64,000 nucleotides of DNA from Neltuma alba (GCF_004799145.2 NW_021635580.1:124001-188000); one strand, 5' to 3'. Shown: positions 1-11,286, counted from the first letter of the stretch. The notes: a model not told the origin generated them from the letters alone. Numbers and translations: made by a program.

Positions 1-636
1 ATAACCCTAAAATTAGCCTAATTTTGAAAAATTATAACTAAATCTAGAATAATAGAAATAAAGTGGTTTCACATTTTATTTGAAGCTTACTGAATGATCT
101 TTAAGGAAAAAATACTCTCTACTTGAAAATCCATTTCACTTGAGCGTAGTTTTCACGCAAACTTGTACTGTTTATATGGTAAATTTTTAATTTTTCAGAT
201 TTTATGCTTAAATTTGGATAGCTATAACTTTTTGCACAAAATTCTAATTTTAATGGATTACTACTTATTTTAAACCTAAAAATAAGAGCTATTAGACCGT
301 CAAATTTCATTATCAAATTCCTCAATTTTTTTAGAATCACTTGGACTCAAAAATATATACAAATTAGGTCATTTTTATCCCTTTTAAGCTGCATTCTTGC
401 ACCATTATGCCATATCATTTTATGGATATCATTTATTACAGCAATTAACACATAATAATACTCTAACCATGCTTTACAATATCTAAGAGTCAACCAACTA
501 TAGTCAATACATAATTACATAACATAGTTTAAAAGTCGACAATAAGGAAAGAAATCTTCAAGCAATGGCTACCTCCTTACCTTTCCTTTTAGTACTTCCA
601 TCTCCTAAGTGGTTAGGAATTAAACATAATAGGGTT

Positions 637-655
637 GAGATTTCAAAGAAATCTT
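637..655 (-). other. Conserved T-LTR stem-loop
   Basis: On the plus strand it reads GAGATTTC AAA GAAATCTT, a near-perfect 8-bp stem with a 3-base loop. It is the same element found about 0.6-1 kb before the end of the other T-LTRs. Confidence 0.55.
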
Positions 656-1081
656 AATAGTAAAGAACATCAATCACAGTATCAAAATACATGGTTAGTT
701 CATGTCATATGCAAGCATTTAACTTATGCACTATGATGCCATTAATACGCCATTAACATGTCATAGAAACGGAGCACATAACATACCATTCAACAATTCA
801 ACTAAAACTATTTGCCAAGACATCAATGTAAGGAGTTAATCACATTTCAACATTCAAAACTCAACCACATCATGGCACATACACATAATATAAACAACCA
901 GTACAATTCAACATCAAAATTGTAAGCTCTTGCTACCTCTTTACAAACTTTATTCCTTGATCTCTTTCTTTTGTTCTTGAGTCTTCCTTGCTCAATGGCA
1001 ATGCCTATCAAGCAAACAACAATGGCATTGTAATTAACTTAACAATTTTATTAAACTTTTAATATAAAACCCTAGCCCTTT

Positions 1082-1528
1082 AGGGTGTGTTTGGTATGAG
1101 GGATTTGGGAGGGAGGGGAGGGAAGGGGAGAGATTTTAATCATTTTCCCTTGTTTGGAAACACACAAATTTTAGGAGGGGAGGGAAAATTTTTTAAAATT
1201 TCCCCTCCCCTCCCCTCTTCAACCTCCCCTCCAAAATTGGGAGGATTTAGAGGGAAAGGGTAATATTTTGTCATATTTTGACCATTATACTCATATTTTG
1301 TCATGTTGTGACCATTATGTTTATATTTTGTCATGTTGTGACCATTATGCCCATGCCTTAAATAAAATAAGAGCAAAATTGTTCATATTAAAATATTTTT
1401 CTCTCCCCTCCCCTCTTTTCTTATAAATCCAAACAAGATAATATTAAAATCCTTTCACTCCCCTCCCCTCCCCTTCCCTCCATTAAAATCCCTCCCCTCC
1501 CCTTCCTCTCATTGAGCCAAACATACCC
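1082..1528. mobile_element. Tourist-like (PIF/Harbinger) MITE
   Basis: A 447-bp non-coding element with terminal inverted repeats GGGTGTGTTTGG and CCAAACATACCC (11 of 12 match), flanked by the 3-bp duplication TTA. The TTA duplication and GGGTNTGTTTGG ends fit PIF/Harbinger MITEs. Subterminal sequence is purine-rich (GGGAGGGGAGGG) on one side and the complement on the other, so the element could fold into a long hairpin. It inserted into T-LTR 1. It needs an external transposase. Confidence 0.75.
1263..1352. repeat. 30-bp tandem repeat, 3 copies, inside the MITE
   Basis: Three 30-bp units beginning ATATTTTGTCAT and containing GACCATTAT. Units 2 and 3 are almost identical; unit 1 differs at a few positions. 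It explains the repeated peptide pattern in the overlapping minus-strand ORF, which is not a gene. Confidence 0.85.
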
Positions 1529-2200
1529 TTAACCTTTATTTTAGGATTTTAGTATCATCTTCTTTAACTTAACTTTCACATACTTTTCCTACATGAGTTT
1601 TTAATGTAAAATCTATATATAAACTTATATTTATCAAAATCTAATTCCTTTTCATACTTTTAACCTTGGTCGAGAGGCATCCCTTAGAATTTAAAAATTC
1701 TATTTTCAATTTTAATACTTCCTAACACATGTTCTTCACATATATCTACATAATTTCATCTTTGGAACTCATTGGAAACATCAAAATAACAAAAATCTAA
1801 CCTTGTTTCAAGAACCAGGTTTGGCCAAAATGATAACTTAGGTTTCACAACTTGAAATTCTTCTGAAAACAAAATTTAAATATCATTTTCCAATTATTAT
1901 CTATCCCCTAATCCATATATGACCTTTAAATAATTCATATCTCATCATGAAACAAATTGAATAGTACCAAATCCTAGGGTTTCCAACCTTTAGCTTCCAT
2001 CAAAAACATATTTAAAATAATCAAACTATAGGACATCATAAACTAGATGAAAATCTAAACTTTTACCTTAGTTTAGCTCTTGATTTGACCTAAGTTTGGC
2101 TTGATTTCCTCTTCCTCCTTCTTCTTCCTCCTTGGCCAAAATTTCTCTCTTCCCTTTCACTCTTGATCTGGCCAAAACTTGGCCATGAAGGAGGGAAGGA

Positions 2201-2209
2201 GTATTTATA
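2201..2209 (-). promoter_or_regulatory. Putative LTR promoter TATA box
   Basis: Minus-strand TATAAATAC, a short distance upstream of the TTGGCCAAG motif. The same TATAAATA-to-GGCCAA arrangement recurs in most T-LTRs of the window, so it is probably the element's RNA polymerase II core promoter. Confidence 0.55.
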
Positions 2210-3231
2210 ATACAAGCCTAATTACCCCATGGTAATCTTCCATTTTCACCATTTATTTTCGCCACATAACACTTGTTCAAATCTTGCTTCTTTCTCTCTT
2301 AGATCACACCACATGAGCCCTCTAGGTGTCCTCCTTATTGAATAAAAATGCCACCTCATAGGACAACTCATATGCCACCTATCACACATGTGGAGAAATT
2401 ATAATTTTTTATTCAATAATTCCATTCTTCCGAGCTTAACCTTAAAAAATGTGTATTATTCCACTTAGGTCCTCCCTCCTCATTATTGCTGCCATTCCAA
2501 TGAGAAAAACAGCAAAGAATTTTGTCCCACCAAACTTATATGATTTTTTTTTTGGTGAACTAAGCTTATGACTGTTATATTGTATAATCTCACAATATCA
2601 GTTAAATATTTTTTAGATCCTGTTAAATCCCCTACTTCCAAAAATTTATTTATTTGCACCAATAATTTCCTTTTTAATGAGGAGATGTTCTCCTAATTTT
2701 CTCATATTTTATTTTAACCTATAACTCCTTCAATTAATTTTTTCCTGAAATTGGCTTTTTACCAATATAATTCAATTTTAAATATTTTAAAGCTAACCTC
2801 TATATCTTCAAAGGTGAATAACAATTTTAAAATTCATAATAACCTCTCAAATAATTTTTCTAATTTTTTCATGAATTATTGAGGCTTCTACATATTTTAA
2901 ATAATTCAATTTGTTCAATTTTCCCTTATTTAGCCAAAATTTCATGAAATTACAGAAAATTTCGAAATAAATTATTTTCACGTTATTTTCACCTTTCAAG
3001 TCTCAAACACTATCCTAGAATTTTTATTATATTTTTCATAAATTTTTTGAATTTTCAAGAATTTCGAGCATAACTTTTAATTTTGCCTTTCCTTTACCGA
3101 AACTTTCTAAAATGATGGTCAAGTCCTTTCCTGGGTTCCACTTCAAAAGTTATTACATCAACATTTTCACTATGCTACCGGCTCATTAGTCAATCCTAAA
3201 TTCCTCAAATTCAAATTAACAGAATGTGACA

Positions 3232-3389
3232 CTACATGCTCGTGCCTTTGGCCTATTTCATGTTCTAAAGTAGCTAGGGCCTTATGCATATTTATTAGAG
3301 TTGCCTCTGGATTTGTCCATCAATCTGGTATTTAATATTGATGATCTTGTTTCCTTACTAGGACACTTTTAAGTTGTCTTTTTTGTTAG
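3232..3389. other. Unassigned spacer
   Basis: 158 bp between T-LTR 1 and the SIRE-like LTR. No ORF, repeat or known motif seen. It may be part of whatever host or element DNA both inserted into. Confidence 0.4.
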
Positions 3390-5603
3390 TGATAGTTTCA
3401 CCCAAGAAGGGGGTGAATTGGGTGATATATAAAAAATCTACTTACTAAAATAGATAACCAAATAAAGCAATGGAGATAAGTTTAGAAAGATTTCACTGAG
3501 GATGAACAGAAGAAGAATGACACAGGAGATTATACCAGTTCGGTCTCAACCACTTAACCTACGTCTAGTACTCAAAGTGCCTCTGAGTTTTCCACTAATT
3601 TCCCAAGATTCAACGAGCTCTTGGTGCTTCAGTACAACAATTGATTCACTCTTAATCACTCCCCCTTACTACCTGTAAGGTTACAATCCCCTCAAGAGTC
3701 CCACACTCTTGAGTCACTCACATATTTGAGTAAAAGAATCACAAACTCTCTCTTAAAGTATATATGTTAAGCACTGAAGCTTAGGAATTAAAAATAGAGT
3801 AATAAATACGGAGATTAATTTTGACAATTGGTAGCTCAGTGTATTCACTACTTCATTCAATGCTCTTCATGCCATTTATAGTTAAAGATCTTTAATTTTC
3901 CATTAGACACAAGAATTTGTAACCATTGGGATATCGCTTGTGTGTGTTCGACAGTTACAATGGTTGTTCATATTAAATGCTTCTGACACAGGTAGCTTAA
4001 ACCTATAAAATGTATTTGTTAAGCATCATAACTTGTGGAAATGTCTTAATACAAAAATAAGTTTTCTTCTCAAGTGAGTATGAATGAATAATGGAAGAAA
4101 TATTAATCCTTTGATTTAATACAAAAAATAAAGATCATAAAATCAAAGATCAGGTAATCAGAGAATCAAATTATTGAAGTCTTGATTGATAAGCCATTAA
4201 TCAATTAAGTTATCATTTAATAGAAAAGGTATCAGGTTTAAAAGATGAAATCATTTATCGATGTCATTATGTATCATTCACTTTATGGAACAAATGATTG
4301 ATAAATGATGAAATATAGTCAAAGTGATTTTATCAAGAAAATTCATCTGAAAAGCTTGTAATTTGAATCAGATGGCTTATCTGTGTTTTACAAGAGTGTA
4401 AAATAATTAATAAGGGCTGGGAAAAGCTTAAAGATAACATAGCATCAATTTCACTAAAAAATATTGTGAAGAACAATAAGAAAGATGTTTTAACTTTTTG
4501 GAATAGATGATCCATAATCAATTTACCAAACACATTATTCTAAAACGTTATCAATAAAGACTTGATCGAACAAGTTATCACAAAAGCTATTATAAAAGAT
4601 TTAGACTAATTCAGATAAAAAAACCATAATATTAATCAATTAAATGATTGATAATCTAATTATTGATCAAGTGAACGATTATTGATCAAGAGAAATTTGA
4701 ACTGAGTAAAGTAGAGAGGGATTTGATCGAATAACTGATTGATCAACCAAAGAAGTTTTGTCAAACAATTTTAGGAAAAGTTATTGATAAGTGAATAATT
4801 AATAAGATGATTGATAAACCATAAAACATTCCAGACAGTGTGTGAGTTGAAGAGACTTACCAATTATCTGAAATATGATTGATAATTTCTTAATCGATAA
4901 GGTGATTGATTAAAACCTTGTCAACAGTGAGAAACTTAACCTTTTTACCTGATAGCTCATCGATAATTTGAATTATTGATCAAGTGATAGATAATTTCCT
5001 GACAGTAATCATATTTAGACAGTTTTACTAAAGTTCAAACAAGTGATTGAATAGTTTATTTATCTAACAATTTATCTAGCACAATAATGATCTAACACAT
5101 TATCAATAAACACTTAACAGTATTTTAACTCATAATAAACAATCAGTTATCTAAGATATGTTCGATCAACCAATGATCCAACACATGATACAACAAATGA
5201 TCCAACAGATGCTCAAATAAAAGCTTAATAGTTATGCAGAGAAACTTACTATTTACCTTATGTCTTATCAAAAACCTTGTTTATCAATCAAGTAATCAAT
5301 AAATACTTAATAATAGCACTATTTAAAGAAGTTTAGCCATTTATCTAATATGTGATCGATAAATGCATTTATCCATAGTTATATAAAAACACATTTATCC
5401 GTAACTTTATCTAAACCGTATTTATCCATAAGGTTATTAACAAAACCTTAATAGTAACTAAATTCAAAGAAACTCAATTTGTTTATCTAGTACATGATCA
5501 AATACTCTTGTTATCCATAAAGTTATTGATAAACACTTATTCATAAAGATATGCAGAGAAGTTTAACTATTCACTTTGTCATAATCAAAGCTTAAATCTA
5601 ACA
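3390..5603 (-). mobile_element. SIRE-like Ty1/Copia 3' LTR
   Basis: A 2214-bp LTR read on the minus strand, beginning TGTTAGATTT at 5603 and ending CTATCA at 3390. Immediately upstream in element sense is a SIRE-style junction: GTCATCATCAAAAAGGGAGAGAA, a short coding-like tail followed by a polypurine tract. The other end has the plant-repeat signature CACCCCCTTCTTGGGTGAA. The body is crowded with short palindromes of the type TTGATCAA and ATCGATAA. No ORF of note. SIRE assignment is from recalled junction structure, not alignment. The 5' LTR is not in the window. Confidence 0.6.
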
Positions 5604-5617
5604 TTCTCTCCCTTTTT
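5604..5617 (-). other. Polypurine tract of the SIRE-like element
   Basis: Minus-strand AAAAAGGGAGAGAA directly before the LTR's TGTTAG. This is the expected plus-strand priming site and sets the LTR boundary. Confidence 0.65.
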
Positions 5618-6472
5618 GATGATGACAAAACATAAGACATAGAAAACACTTAAAATATAGGAAATTAATTGTTAGAATAAGCTTGCAAAATTACTAACAG
5701 AATAAAAAACTGATAAACTGAAATTCATATATTCATATATCAAAAGAGTTAGTATTTAACCAATAGAGAGTTAAACAATAGAATAGAAGCTAAAAATAGA
5801 AACACAACATAGAAACTACTAGTCTAAAGCTTTATTCTTCTCCCCTTTTTTATCATCATCAGAAATTGATGGGGTAGAGATTAGGGATAAAGTAGGTAGA
5901 GTGAAAGGAATAGGAAGAGGGGGAAGGTGAGAGAGACTGAGAGAGAGCATGAGAGATTGGTGGAAGGGGTGAGGATGAAGTTGGTAAGGAAGAAGAAGGA
6001 ACAGACACAATAGATAATTATCAGTCAGGTTATTGATAATGCAGATGATCAATAAGCTTAATGGTAATTTGAAGAAAAATAAGAACAGTAGAAACACAAT
6101 GCACAATTATAGATCATGTTATCAAAAAAGTAGTTGATCGAATATGTTATGGATAAATCTCAGTTATAGTTAAGATCAGATCTGCTTATGTTGATCAGTG
6201 TGCTTATTGATAAATAAGGCTTTTGATTAGATGATCAATAAATATTACCTTTTAACCTCATTTTTTTCTTCTTCATGAGTTCTTCAGTGTATTTTGTGAT
6301 AAGCTGTTTGATTAGATAAATTTATAAACTCATAATCAAATATTGTTTGAGTTCCATTTCTCCATATGCTTCAACGATCAATAATTTAATCCATTAATCC
6401 CATTTTTAATCAGGTGATCAATAAATATAGTAATTTTTGAACTCTAATTATTTATGTGTTCTTCAAAAATCT
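5618..6472 (-). mobile_element. Truncated 3' internal region of the SIRE-like element
   Basis: About 0.85 kb of non-coding sequence upstream (in element sense) of the polypurine tract. Near 5832-5865 it has a second stretch resembling the GATGATGATAAAAAAGGGG tract. It keeps the TGATCAATAA-type motifs found in the LTR. A 95-codon Leu/Pro/Ser-rich minus ORF (5819-6106) overlaps but shows no retroelement motif. The right edge joins the tail of a T-LTR at about 6473, so the rest of the element is lost or displaced. Confidence 0.45.
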
Positions 6473-7419
6473 CCAAGCATAAAGCATGATGGCAACCAAA
6501 GATGGGCAATAATGGCCATGCATTTCTATACCAAGGATAAAGCATGATGGCATATAACTAGTTAAACTAAGTTTATGGAAAACTACATACCATACATTAG
6601 CATCCATCTTGTGCATGTATGTGGTAATATTTGCTAATGAGATTCTCTTGAATCTCACCCCTCCCTAACCAACCATTTAGGTCAACCAAAGATGGGCAAT
6701 AATGGCATAAGAAGCAAGAAGAAGAATGTGGAGAATTATTGATGTTAATGAATGAGATTAATATTTATTGTATAATTCTTCTATCTTGTAATTTATGTTT
6801 ATGGATGCCTATGATGCAATGTATGTGTTTAGAATATCCATGGCATAAATAAAAATATATGAGAATAAATGGGAAGGAGTAAACCCAAGTTTTGCATGCC
6901 AAAGAAATAAAAAGAATTAAAGCAAAAGTTAGTCAAGGGATAAAACGTAGGTCATGGAGCAATCAACTTCGAGCTTCAGTTTGACCTATCAAATGAATGA
7001 GTTGAGCCACAATTTGGCAAGGTTAAATTGGATACGAATTATCAATTGGATAAGTACATAAGGAGATACGAATTATCAAAGTTGAGATATAGAATGTGAA
7101 AGTTTTAGATTTACCTAATAAACAGTAATTTTTATTGATTAAACTGTACGAATTGGCCAAGGATAAGTCTAATTGGATATTTTTTTTACCATAAAGAGTA
7201 TTGAAAGAGCTTTCTATAGAATTTTAGAACACCTTAATACGATTTTTCTAGAATTGGTTATGTTTTCTTAAAGTTGGACCTGTAATTCTAAAAAATGTAC
7301 ACTGAACACTAATTTCATAAAGTAACATCCAAATTACGTTTTTATGAGCTCAAGACCATCCAAAGTGGTCTGAATGGTTCTAAATGGACTCTAAGGGATG
7401 CTATAATTAAGGTGTAACA
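6473..7419 (+). mobile_element. T-LTR 2, 3' fragment
   Basis: The last 0.95 kb of a T-LTR, ending GGTGTAACA at 7419 just before a primer site. It aligns by eye with the same part of the LTR at 54562-57679 and, in reverse, with 38574-41489, including the block GGTCAANNAANGATNGGCANTAATGGCAT. A 23-bp piece (CAACCAAAGATGGGCAATAA...) occurs twice, near 6490 and 6682. The front 2 kb is missing. Confidence 0.7.
6639..6656 (+). other. Conserved T-LTR stem-loop
   Basis: GAGATTC TCTT GAATCTC: a 7-bp perfect stem with a 4-base loop. In this copy both arms are one T shorter than in the 8-bp version of other T-LTRs. Confidence 0.6.
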
Positions 7420-7423
7420 TTTT

Positions 7424-7435
7424 TGGTATTAGAGC
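7424..7435 (+). other. Primer binding site, initiator-Met-tRNA type
   Basis: TGGTATTAGAGC, one mismatch from the TGGTATCAGAGC site used by many plant LTR elements, four bases after the LTR end. It shows that T-LTR 2 was a 5' LTR on the plus strand. Confidence 0.8.
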
Positions 7436-9880
7436 AGAGGTTCTGGCATAGGAAAAAGGAGCTATCTGTGAGGATGTAGAAAAAGCATAGTTTAGGTTAG
7501 AGCTAGTAATGGAATACTAGCCATGGTCCAACTAAAGTTATGGATTAGAGGTGAATAATCTAGGGAAAATAAGTATTGAGGATCTTTAAGAAGCAAAGTT
7601 TGATCCTCAACTAGAAAGGTATAGATAAGGTGATGATAGGAAATCATACAGTAAGGTACGTAGCCACTACTTAAAGATAAAGAGACTTCCCCTCTAGAGA
7701 AAGAAAGCATAATGGCTTATAAGTCTGATAAAGGTATGAGTCTAAACCCTACCAGAAAGGGTCAAGTGGCAACCTAAGTTAGATACAGTTTATGCAATCT
7801 TGATATGGTTAAGATAGCATGATCAAAGTAGCTATCTCCGATTCCTAAATGGATATAAAAAAAGCTAGAAAGAGCTAAAGATAGCTTTCCACTGCTAGTG
7901 ATCCCTAAGGATGGGGTAAACCAAAAGTGCTAATAACCTAAAGAAGAGAGATAGATCCTTCCTCAATTAGTAGAAAGGAAGTAGCTGACTTAGTTGGGGA
8001 TCACAGTAAGGCTAGGGAAATAGAAGTCCTTCAGGCAGTGGGTAATGCTACGATGAACGAAGCTAGGTAAGACTAGTAGAGGTTAAGAGAAAGTATGTTT
8101 TGTCATGTTGAACCAAGAGAATTGGTGGAGATGAACGAATACAAAAATGATTATCAAAGGAGGTGGTGACTTTCATCGCGGCAAACAAGAATTCTGGTCA
8201 TGACGAAGAGAGATAGTAACTCTTAAATGTCAAGGTAGTATCTGGATAAGACTTGATAGACTATGAGGTCGCTGAGAGTAAGACTGGTAAAGATAAGAAA
8301 GAGAGAGGTAGCCACTATTTAAGAGCTATCAAATTCCCCCTGAAGAGGAAGAGTAATGATAAGGAGTTGAACAAGATAGTTAGGGGTTGAGTCAATACAC
8401 CACTAAGAGGGTGTAGTGGCCACCTAAGCTAGACGAACTCTTACAGCCTCGTTAGGGTTGGGGCACCATAATAGAGTAGCTATCTCAAGTCCCTGGATAG
8501 ATAAAAAGGAACTTGGAGGTAGCAAACTCAAGATAGATAGCCCTAGTAGAATTCTTGGGGATCAAGAAGAAGAGAATGAGACAAGTAGCTATATGGGGAA
8601 CTAGTATTATGAGGTTGGCATGTTCTTGATAATTTAAAGAGATACTCAGTCACGTAGAGTTAGGTTGAGAGGCACCCTTCACAAGGGATATGGTCTTGGC
8701 CATGAGTCTTCCTGGAGAAATTAGGAGATTGGTCCTTCGAGTCAGAATTGACACTAGTTAGATGGAATAAGATATCCCGTCTGAGTAGGAAAAGGGAGCA
8801 GCTGAGGCAAGGCAAGTGAAGTTAACTTCACCCCAATAGAAGCATGACTAGGTAAGAACAAAGCTAGGGTTAAATGTCCCTAAGTTTGATAGATAAGGGC
8901 AAGCAGAAAGAAGAGAACCTCATAAGTCCTCTCCCTGTAACTTCTAGAATCAGCTACGAACAGAAGGAGAGGCTCCCTCTTGTAGGGATAAGACATTTGA
9001 TTGGCACGCTACAGACATAGCAACTAGTAAGAGCTTGCGCTCCTTGTATTGAAATGCTAGGCATCATACATGTTAGAGTATGCTCCTACTGAAAAGTGAT
9101 ATGGAGGAAAGAGAAGTTGCATAAGTCCTCTCCCTGTACCATTCTTAAATAGCTAAGAACAGTAAGAGCAACTAGAGGAGTAAGAGAATTCCTAAGGCAG
9201 ATTGGCTTAGGCACCTAGAGAAACAGATAGGTGGCTTGGAGAATTGAATGTGGCCCAAGAGAATGATATTGGCTATTGGGACAATCTTGGGGAATGATCA
9301 ATCAAGTTACCAACTAATCAAGGTGACTTATTTTATTACTTAACCCTGTGGTTAGAGTTTTCCAGAGATCTTAATATGGCTCAAATTGATGATGTTATTG
9401 CTAGGTTACCATGGATCCTACAGTAGAGCACAATAGCTCCCAATGTTGTAACAGACCAAGCCTAAGGGAAAGTGGCTGAGCCACAAGAGTAAGAGTATAG
9501 TACCTCTTTGGGAAGATGAAAACTAGGGATAAGTTTAAGATATAGAAACCTCCTTTAGTGGTGGACCAATACAGAGAGAGTACCCGTGACTTCCTTCCAG
9601 ATAACCTTAACATTGATTAGGCTAAGCTCAATTTTCTTCCAATTAACAGAGGGAAGCCAAAGTTAGAGAAATAAAGCCGTAAGACCTAAACAAGAGATAT
9701 TCAGGCCAGCTTTAAATATGGGAGGAACCCCTTCTGATGCTGAGACAAACTGAGTATTGATAGGCAGATCCCTAAGGTGAGACTAGAGGTAGGAATGCAA
9801 GCTGAAAAGACCCGACTAAAGACAGAACAAGAAGGGTCTAAGAAGTGAAGTACTAGGGTTTGAGCCTATCAGTATCAGTG
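7436..9880 (+). mobile_element. Non-coding interior of a non-autonomous T-element (LARD-like)
   Basis: About 2.4 kb following the primer site with no gag or pol coding: the longest ORFs are about 70 codons and match nothing. It is nonetheless conserved: blocks recur at 29160-31080 (plus), and at 37035-38557, 41700-42421 and 59213-60773 (minus). One shared block is the ATAGCTCCCNATGTTGT...AGACCAAGCC segment near 9430. Long LTRs around a conserved non-coding core fit a large retrotransposon derivative mobilised by a related autonomous element. The right edge at about 9880 matches the break at about 37035 in another copy. Confidence 0.65.
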
Positions 9881-10239
9881 CCTCAAATTCTTGTCACCTC
9901 TAATCATTCGTTGCGGCGCCTATTACCGAGAGTATCTTTGGAAATCTGCTGCAGCGCCTTCCCCTATTCCTCGTGGCTCCTATGATAGAATCGCGAGAAT
10001 GCTAGTGAAGCTACCTGAAATTCACACCAAACAGGGATCAAAAGTACACACAATAAAATCACATAAAATCATGCAAAAATACAAAGAAAACCTCACAACT
10101 TCCTTCACCAACTCTTATGCACAATGAAAGCTAATTATACCTAAAATATGCAAATATAAATGGCAAAAGCATGAGTTTAGGGCTAGAAATATATGCAAAT
10201 AATGAGGCTTATCACCCTCTTTATCCAAATCCCAAATTT
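9881..10239. mobile_element. Athila-related untranslated remnant (tentative)
   Basis: A junction region containing a GC-rich palindromic stretch with a CCGAGAG spacer (9909-9979), as in the Athila-type cassettes, followed by A-rich sequence. No credible ORF; the 78-codon ORF here reads through the cassette. The assignment rests only on the cassette. Confidence 0.35.
9909..9979. repeat. Palindrome cassette, GGCGCC variant
   Basis: TTGCGGCGCC, then TACCGAGAGTAT, then CTGCTGCAGCGCC: two GC-rich palindromic boxes around a CCGAGAG spacer. It resembles the Athila cassettes but the boxes differ. Confidence 0.5.
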
Positions 10240-10736
10240 TTTATTTTTTCCTTCTCATTATTGATTTTTCCACATGTCCAAATGATTAGGAAAAAACTTA
10301 GATATTAGAGGGTCACTTTTTAATCCCATAATTTCTTATAATTTCTTAGGACATCATAGGAATTTTCTTGGGATCTTATTCTCTTTCCAAATGTTTATTT
10401 GGAATTTTCCAAATAAATAGCCTTAAACTAGCTTAAATCACCCTTAAATTCCTTTGTAATTTTTTCAAGGGTAATTTGTTCATAAAACCAATTATACAAC
10501 CTCATATAATTCTCAAAGAATATTACCTTTATTTTTTCTTAATTTTTAAGACATGAAAATATTTTTGCATAATTATTTTTGACTAATTTTCCTTAATTAG
10601 TCAAACCTTCATAATTAACTTGGAAAATCATACTAATTATTTTCCACCATAATTCTTCTATTTCTCCTTATCCTTTTTGGCCCTTGAATATTTAGGAATC
10701 TCTTCATTCCTAATTGCCATATTACTGGATGTGACA
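10240..10736 (-). mobile_element. T-LTR 3, 5' fragment
   Basis: The first ~0.5 kb of a T-LTR on the minus strand, with TGTCACATCC starting at 10736. It is an inverted copy of 11287-11790 (shared blocks include TTTGGAATTTTCCAAATAAA and TTAGCTTAAATCA-like sequence). It sits inside an Athila-type LTR: the sequence on its right continues that LTR. The rest of the T-LTR is missing. Confidence 0.65.
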
Positions 10737-11286
10737 GTGGTGGTTGCCCCCCTTAGGTGTAAAAGCTGAGAAACCTATTCCCAAACGTGCAGCTTCAATT
10801 AACATACTCAGGTCGTGACCTCAGAAGTATCAGGTCACAACTTGGGTGCCCAGGTTGCGACCTCAAAATCTTATGTCGCGACCTAGGGAGACAGAGAGCA
10901 TTCAGTCTTGACCTAGCTCCAAAACGTATAGTTCTACTAAAAGGGCATCCAGGTCACGACTTTAGCAATCCATGTTGCAACCTGGGGAGGCAGAACACTC
11001 CAAATCTTGTGTTTTGGTCCTTATAACTTTGTGGCTCCATCTTAGGTCTTAGGTTCTTCTCTAATTGCTTGAAAAATCACAACAAAGAGCTTTGTAAAGG
11101 CTAACTGATGATCAAGGCAATTACAATTAAGGAGGGAAAATTGACTTTTTTTACCCCTTAAACAGTAAAATGCAATGCATGAATCAATGTAATGAAATAG
11201 ATATAAATACATGCATAATGAGCGTAAAAGTGTTGAAAAACATCAGAAAACACTTAAGAAAACCATATAAAGATAGGGGTTCTATT
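10737..11286 (-). mobile_element. Athila-type LTR remnant (element 3)
   Basis: The end portion of an Athila-type LTR read on the minus strand. It has the layout of 43370-43893: GGTGGTGG...CTCACC...CATTCCCAAA, then a palindrome cassette, then AATTGTCA-like sequence, ending near GGGGTTCTAT. The last bases (ctatca) are at 13886-13891, beyond a solo LTR that inserted here. Non-coding. Confidence 0.5.
10809..10985. repeat. Palindrome cassette, GGTCGCGACC type
   Basis: Boxes AGGTCGTGACCT, AGGTCACAACTT, AGGTTGCGACCT, TGTCGCGACCTA, AGGTCACGACTT and TGTTGCAACCTG within 177 bp, with an ACAGAGAGC spacer. All are variants of the palindrome AGGTCGCGACCT. It occupies the place held by the TTCGCCGCGGCGAA cassette in the Athila-type LTR at 42422-43893. 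Confidence 0.75.

Larger units (their letters stand above)
1..3231 (-). mobile_element. T-LTR 1 (Tekay-like long LTR), cut by window edge
   Basis: A long terminal repeat read on the minus strand. Its 5' end (TGTCACATTC) is at 3231; its 3' end lies beyond base 1. The left part carries the block seen near the end of the other T-LTRs (AATCATAACTAATTCTAGAAAAATTG-like, here reverse-complemented at 30-60). The middle has a TATA box and the 'TTGGCCAAG' leader motif. No polypurine tract or primer site abuts 3231, so it could be a 5' LTR or a solo LTR. A MITE is nested inside. I see no coding sequence. Family assignment rests on similarity to the better-preserved copies in this window. Confidence 0.75.

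Noticed and set aside
1..30. Telomere-like ATAACCCTAAAA at the window start
   Set aside because: A single CCCTAAA unit without tandem repetition, inside T-LTR sequence seen elsewhere.
5819..6106. Leu-rich 95-codon ORF as an env-like membrane protein of the SIRE-like element
   Set aside because: Its N-terminus is a run of hydrophobic codons from T-rich DNA; no homologous motif, and there is low complexity throughout.
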